Source: Pyropia yezoensis
Lineage: Eukaryota > Rhodophyta > Bangiophyceae > Bangiales > Bangiaceae
Direction of reading: 5' to 3'
DNA: 64,000 nt
Assembly: GCA_009829735.1 (NCBI GenBank)
Contig: CM020618.1
Coordinates: 3,532,882-3,596,881, forward strand
Positions 60,901 to 64,000 of this stretch are shown here, one piece after another; within the stretch, counting starts at the first letter, position 1; each line of letters starts with the position of its first letter. Position numbers and translations under genes: made by a program. The notes under the pieces were generated by a model. It was given only the letters and a program-made list of their open reading frames with translations, searched no databases and was not told the DNA's origin.

Positions 60901-63348
60901 TCAGTGGGTAGACCCACTGCCCGAGGGAGGCCACTCACGCGTAAGCGCGTATACCTCCGTGCTCCACCGGTCGGCAATGTCACGACGGTCGACCACCCGA
61001 GTTACCTCGGTGCATAGCTGGACGAGGGTGCTGCGGCCAGCCTCTACGTCCTCCAGAGCTTTCTGGAGGCGGTCCAGCACGCCACCGAAGCAACGCCCTG
61101 ACCCAACCAGAGCAGCACCTGGGGGGATATCCCCCCAGCTAACAGAGAGACCCCCACGCATGGCGCGGGTAACAAGGGCGTCAACGCCCTCATACCAGAG
61201 ACGGGGACCCCCGTCATGTACGACAGGGGCGGGAGGTGACACTGGCGCAGCCAGAGGAGCCATAGGAGCCGACACGGCTACCACCGGAGCCGGTGGCACC
61301 TGATACGAGGCCCGGTAGGACCCTACCGAAGGGGCTCCACCGTAACCACGGCGGTACTCCGCCCGACGACGGGACACCTCACGCTCCCCACCCACAGAGC
61401 CCCACTCTCGGGGACGACGGCCAACCGCCGCCGGCATCGGGTTACCGAACCACGGAGCAAGGACCTGAAGAGGGTCATGGATAACCATGGGAATACCCAG
61501 GTCAGGAACGGCCTCGGTGGACGCCCACCCATGGCAACTAGGCTCACCCGGCTGAGTACGCCGGACAAGCAACGAGTGACGAGGCAAGGGGGAAGCCCCA
61601 GCCTGCGGGTCCCGGTACGGGGGAAGGGCCAACACCCCAGCCCAGTTCACGGCATCGTGAACAGCCAGCAGGGCTTCGAACTCCCGGGCCAACCCGGTCT
61701 TGGCAGCTATCAGATCCACGCCCAACTGCGCGATGTGCCGACGGACACCCGTCGGAAGATGAAACAGACGACCCTGCCGGCGGACGGACAGCAAGAAGGA
61801 TGAAGCCTGCCCGAGGGTAACCTCAAGGGTGAAGGTACCCTGCAACGGGTGGACCGGCCGGGAGGCCAACACACTCCCGAAGTATCGAAGGCAGGAGCCG
61901 GTGTCAAACCGGAAAGCAGGGGCGGGTTCCCACCCCTCCTGCCATAGCGGCGGGCGCACGGGAGTATATACCGGAGCACGACCGTTGCCGGTCTGCAACG
62001 CACACGTTATATCCGTGCGGAACGCATCCGCCATGACACCATGGTTACGTCGCCAACTCGACGCCGACTTCAACCCCGCCATGGGCGGGTAGGGAGCCGT
62101 CAACGACAGATACGGGGGTACCCCCGGGTAGTAGTCAAAGTCGGGATACCGACCGGTACGGCTCACCGTCTCCCCAAACGCAACCGGCTCCGCCGCCGCC
62201 GCAATCCCCCGAGCACTAGCCGGGTAGTCAATCTCCCGCGGCAACGCGGGGGCAATCAAGTCGCAGACCCCGAAGTTGGGGTCGAGGTAGACCTCACCCC
62301 GTCCCACCCGGGTGCGCCAGAGCTGCGCATGCCGGTCGTCCGGCTGACTCAGGATCCAATGGTGTTCCACCCGGACCGCGTTCGGCTGGTTGACCAGCCG
62401 CACCAACTCCCGCTCCCAGCACGGGTCCACCTTGACGCGCCGGGAGGATTCTCCACGGGGATGCACCAGGTGGAAGTCCACCCGCATACGCCCATCGGAC
62501 TCCATCGACTCTTGCACCGTGAGGCCTCGAACCCGAGCCACCAAGTCGGACACCGACATGGCGGGTTGACCCGCCGCCACGGCGACGCCGCCACCCAACG
62601 GGGCAACCCGGGCAGGACCAGGAAGAATCGGGGGCGCCGGGGGACGCACCACCGGCAGAGGGGCCGACGTCGGAGATGGACGAGGCCGAGGAGGAAGAAG
62701 AAGGGCGGGCGCCCGCCCGGAGTAACTCCCGGTGTCAACCGCCATGGGAGAAGGAGCGTCTTGACCGCTCGACGCCCGCGGCACCGCATGTACGGCACCG
62801 GCGCCGGCACCACCCGTCGGCGTAGCCCCCGCCTCGGAAGTGGAAGGCACTGGGACAGCCTCCGGAGCCGGAGCCCCGGCCGTGCGGACACCCGCACCGT
62901 CTTGACCCACCGCACCGGGTGTCGCACCGCCACCACCACCCGCGTCAACGTCGGGACCACCTCGAGGAGTCACCGCCCGGACACCCGGACCACCTTGACC
63001 AGCCGGAGTCGGCTGCGGGTCGCCACCTCCGCCGCAGGGCGGACCATCTTGAGGTAGCTGCGGTGAGCCGGCACCGGCACCAGGCCCCATCCGGGCAGCC
63101 GGCAGAGAGGGGGTGGAAGCCGCCACGCGCGGTTGACCGCCGGGTTGACCTCCGGCCGACGGCACCGTCGTGCCGCTGCACACGGACGACAGTCCTCCGG
63201 CCGACAGACGGACGGACACCGCAGGCCCGTCGTCGTCAGACGAGCTCACCCCGTAACGCGCGGCGTCGGGACCGACAGGCGCGTCGTCCTCCATCTCCTC
63301 CCCGATCAGGAGGTCTTCCTCCTCTTCAAGCACCTGGGGATAGGACAT
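60901..63348 (-). CDS. Convergent antisense protein of C3 (815 aa)
   Basis: Start placed at the ATG of MSYPQVLEEEEDLL, matching MSDPQVPGGEDDLL of C1; the open frame extends further upstream to 63630 without homology to a start. Acidic N-terminus, Pro/Ala/Gly/Thr-rich segment longer than in C1 by several indels, then a globular region almost identical to C1 (from SVSDLVARVRGLTVQESMES), Pro/Ala linker, and helical end LDRLQKALEDVEAG...STEVYALTREWPPSGSGSTH. Contains the core T.E.T....RLF.LP also found in the B protein. No domain of known function recognised. Confidence 0.78.
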   Translation of the reverse strand: MSYPQVLEEEEDLLIGEEMEDDAPVGPDAARYGVSSSDDDGPAVSVRLSAGGLSSVCSGTTVPSAGGQPGGQPRVAASTPSLPAARMGPGAGAGSPQLPQDGPPCGGGGDPQPTPAGQGGPGVRAVTPRGGPDVDAGGGGGATPGAVGQDGAGVRTAGAPAPEAVPVPSTSEAGATPTGGAGAGAVHAVPRASSGQDAPSPMAVDTGSYSGRAPALLLPPRPRPSPTSAPLPVVRPPAPPILPGPARVAPLGGGVAVAAGQPAMSVSDLVARVRGLTVQESMESDGRMRVDFHLVHPRGESSRRVKVDPCWERELVRLVNQPNAVRVEHHWILSQPDDRHAQLWRTRVGRGEVYLDPNFGVCDLIAPALPREIDYPASARGIAAAAEPVAFGETVSRTGRYPDFDYYPGVPPYLSLTAPYPPMAGLKSASSWRRNHGVMADAFRTDITCALQTGNGRAPVYTPVRPPLWQEGWEPAPAFRFDTGSCLRYFGSVLASRPVHPLQGTFTLEVTLGQASSFLLSVRRQGRLFHLPTGVRRHIAQLGVDLIAAKTGLAREFEALLAVHDAVNWAGVLALPPYRDPQAGASPLPRHSLLVRRTQPGEPSCHGWASTEAVPDLGIPMVIHDPLQVLAPWFGNPMPAAVGRRPREWGSVGGEREVSRRRAEYRRGYGGAPSVGSYRASYQVPPAPVVAVSAPMAPLAAPVSPPAPVVHDGGPRLWYEGVDALVTRAMRGGLSVSWGDIPPGAALVGSGRCFGGVLDRLQKALEDVEAGRSTLVQLCTEVTRVVDRRDIADRWSTEVYALTREWPPSGSGSTH

Positions 63349-63920
63349 GATAACGGGTGCGGAGTCCCCCGCGCCCACAAGCCGTCGACGGCTACAACCC
63401 GGTACGGCGGGATAACCGGGACGAGCCAGGGAAGCGCGGACACCCGCGCTTATGACCACAAACGGCCACGAGAAGCGCCGCAGGCACGCGGGTCGACCCG
63501 CGCCCCACGGGGCTACGACCGCGCTCCACCCAGGCACCTGGGCGGGACGGGGCCACACCCACACACGGGGTAAGTAAGGGGGGTCACCCCCAACCGCCCC
63601 CACGCAACGCGGGCAGCCCCCGCCCCCCACTCAATCGTCCACACGAGAGGGGCCCCCCTACCACCAGGCACCTGGTGGCGGATCCGCTTGCACCACCCCT
63701 CGGAAAGGGGGGGGCGTGAACAGCAACCCGCATCGGGAATTTAACGGTCCGGAAAACGGATCGTGTGTGTACCACACAAAGGGGGGCACCCCCCTGAGAC
63801 AACCTCGAAAAGGGGTGTCTGTCGCGACGGGGCGCAAAGCCCCACCCGACGGGTAAACGGTCACGCGACCCACTTACATTCGGTACCCCGAATGCAACTC
63901 GACCCGAGGACGGGCCGAAT
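63349..63920 (-). other. Leader of the C3 antisense gene
   Basis: Counterpart of 17481-18057, again rich in short inverted repeats (for example CCCAGG.CACCTGG and GTGTGTgtaCCACAC-type elements near 63530 and 63765). The antisense frame is open to 63630 but probably untranslated there. Confidence 0.5.
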
Positions 63921-63934
63921 CTAAGGGGGGGATA
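63921..63934 (+). promoter_or_regulatory. Polypurine tract of C3
   Basis: CTAAGGGGGGGATA abutting the 3' LTR. Confidence 0.7.
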
Positions 63935-64000
63935 TGTAGCAATATGGTTGTCCGTATTGTGACCCTAATATCAGGGGGGCTACTTCTAACCCTTAACTTT
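63935..64000 (+). repeat. 3' LTR of C3, first 66 bp
   Basis: Begins TGTAGCAATATGGTTGTCCG and follows the 5' LTR at 49640 without a visible difference to the end of the window. Confidence 0.9.

Larger units (their letters stand above)
49640..64000 (+). mobile_element. Family C Ty3/gypsy element, copy C3 (runs off window)
   Basis: 5' LTR, primer site, intact gag, frameshift site, pol, hairpin-rich spacer, antisense ORF, polypurine tract and the first 66 bp of the 3' LTR, whose visible part matches the 5' LTR. The N-gap and repeated gag-pol block inside look like an assembly artefact. With the overlap collapsed the element would be about 10.8 kb, close to C1 (10.7 kb). Confidence 0.88.

Noticed and set aside
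63349..63630. N-terminal extension of the C3 antisense protein
   Set aside because: C1 has no matching extension, and the sequence is hairpin leader; MSYPQV aligns with the C1 start.
1..64000. CRISPR arrays, prophage, rRNA or tRNA genes
   Set aside because: None seen. Tandem repeats here are minisatellites, and the tRNA-like 18-mers are primer binding sites, not tRNA genes.

Overview
This is eukaryotic DNA, about two-thirds or more of it LTR retrotransposon. The evidence is a set of large Ty3/gypsy gag and pol genes (chromovirus type, with a C-terminal chromodomain-like segment), TG...CA long terminal repeats, tRNA primer binding sites, nested insertions and decayed copies. The RT core (YLDD, DCNAGYWQIP, MCNVYRRF) is of the kind seen in protist, oomycete and fungal Ty3/gypsy elements. 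I cannot name the host. No bacterial operons, rRNA or tRNA genes are visible.

Layout. (1) 150-17103: family A element (+), LTR 469 bp. Its gag is split by a complete, young family B element (2662-12311, minus strand) with 571-bp LTRs that look identical and a 5-bp target duplication GGACG. (2) 17104-27846: family C copy C1 (minus), LTR 363 bp, with broken gag and pol but an intact antisense gene. (3) 27847-35841: non-LTR spacer with two zinc-finger ORFs, a C-rich minisatellite, a decayed gag of a fourth family and three uncharacterised ORFs, one possibly a host gene. (4) 35842-42676: family A copy F (+) with a good gag and a dead pol, cut at its 3' end by C2. (5) 42677-49639: family C copy C2 (+), broken, cut at the last codons of pol by C3. 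(6) 49640-64000: family C copy C3 (+), the best C copy, running off the window in its 3' LTR. It contains a 500-N gap (54728-55227) flanked by what looks like an unmerged contig overlap of about 3.3 kb, so the apparent gag-pol duplication is probably false.

How the genes work together. In all three families gag ends at GGGAAAC (N)NNN stop and pol lies in the -1 frame, so Gag-Pol is most simply made by -1 ribosomal frameshifting. All three also share one 18-nt primer binding site. The most interesting feature is a large extra gene on the opposite strand between pol and the 3' LTR (637 aa in B; 787 and 815 aa in C). The B and C versions share a conserved core and probably a C-terminal block, suggesting one ancestral convergent antisense gene of unknown function. 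Family C sequence is also unusually dense in short, near-perfect hairpins in coding, leader and convergent intergenic DNA.
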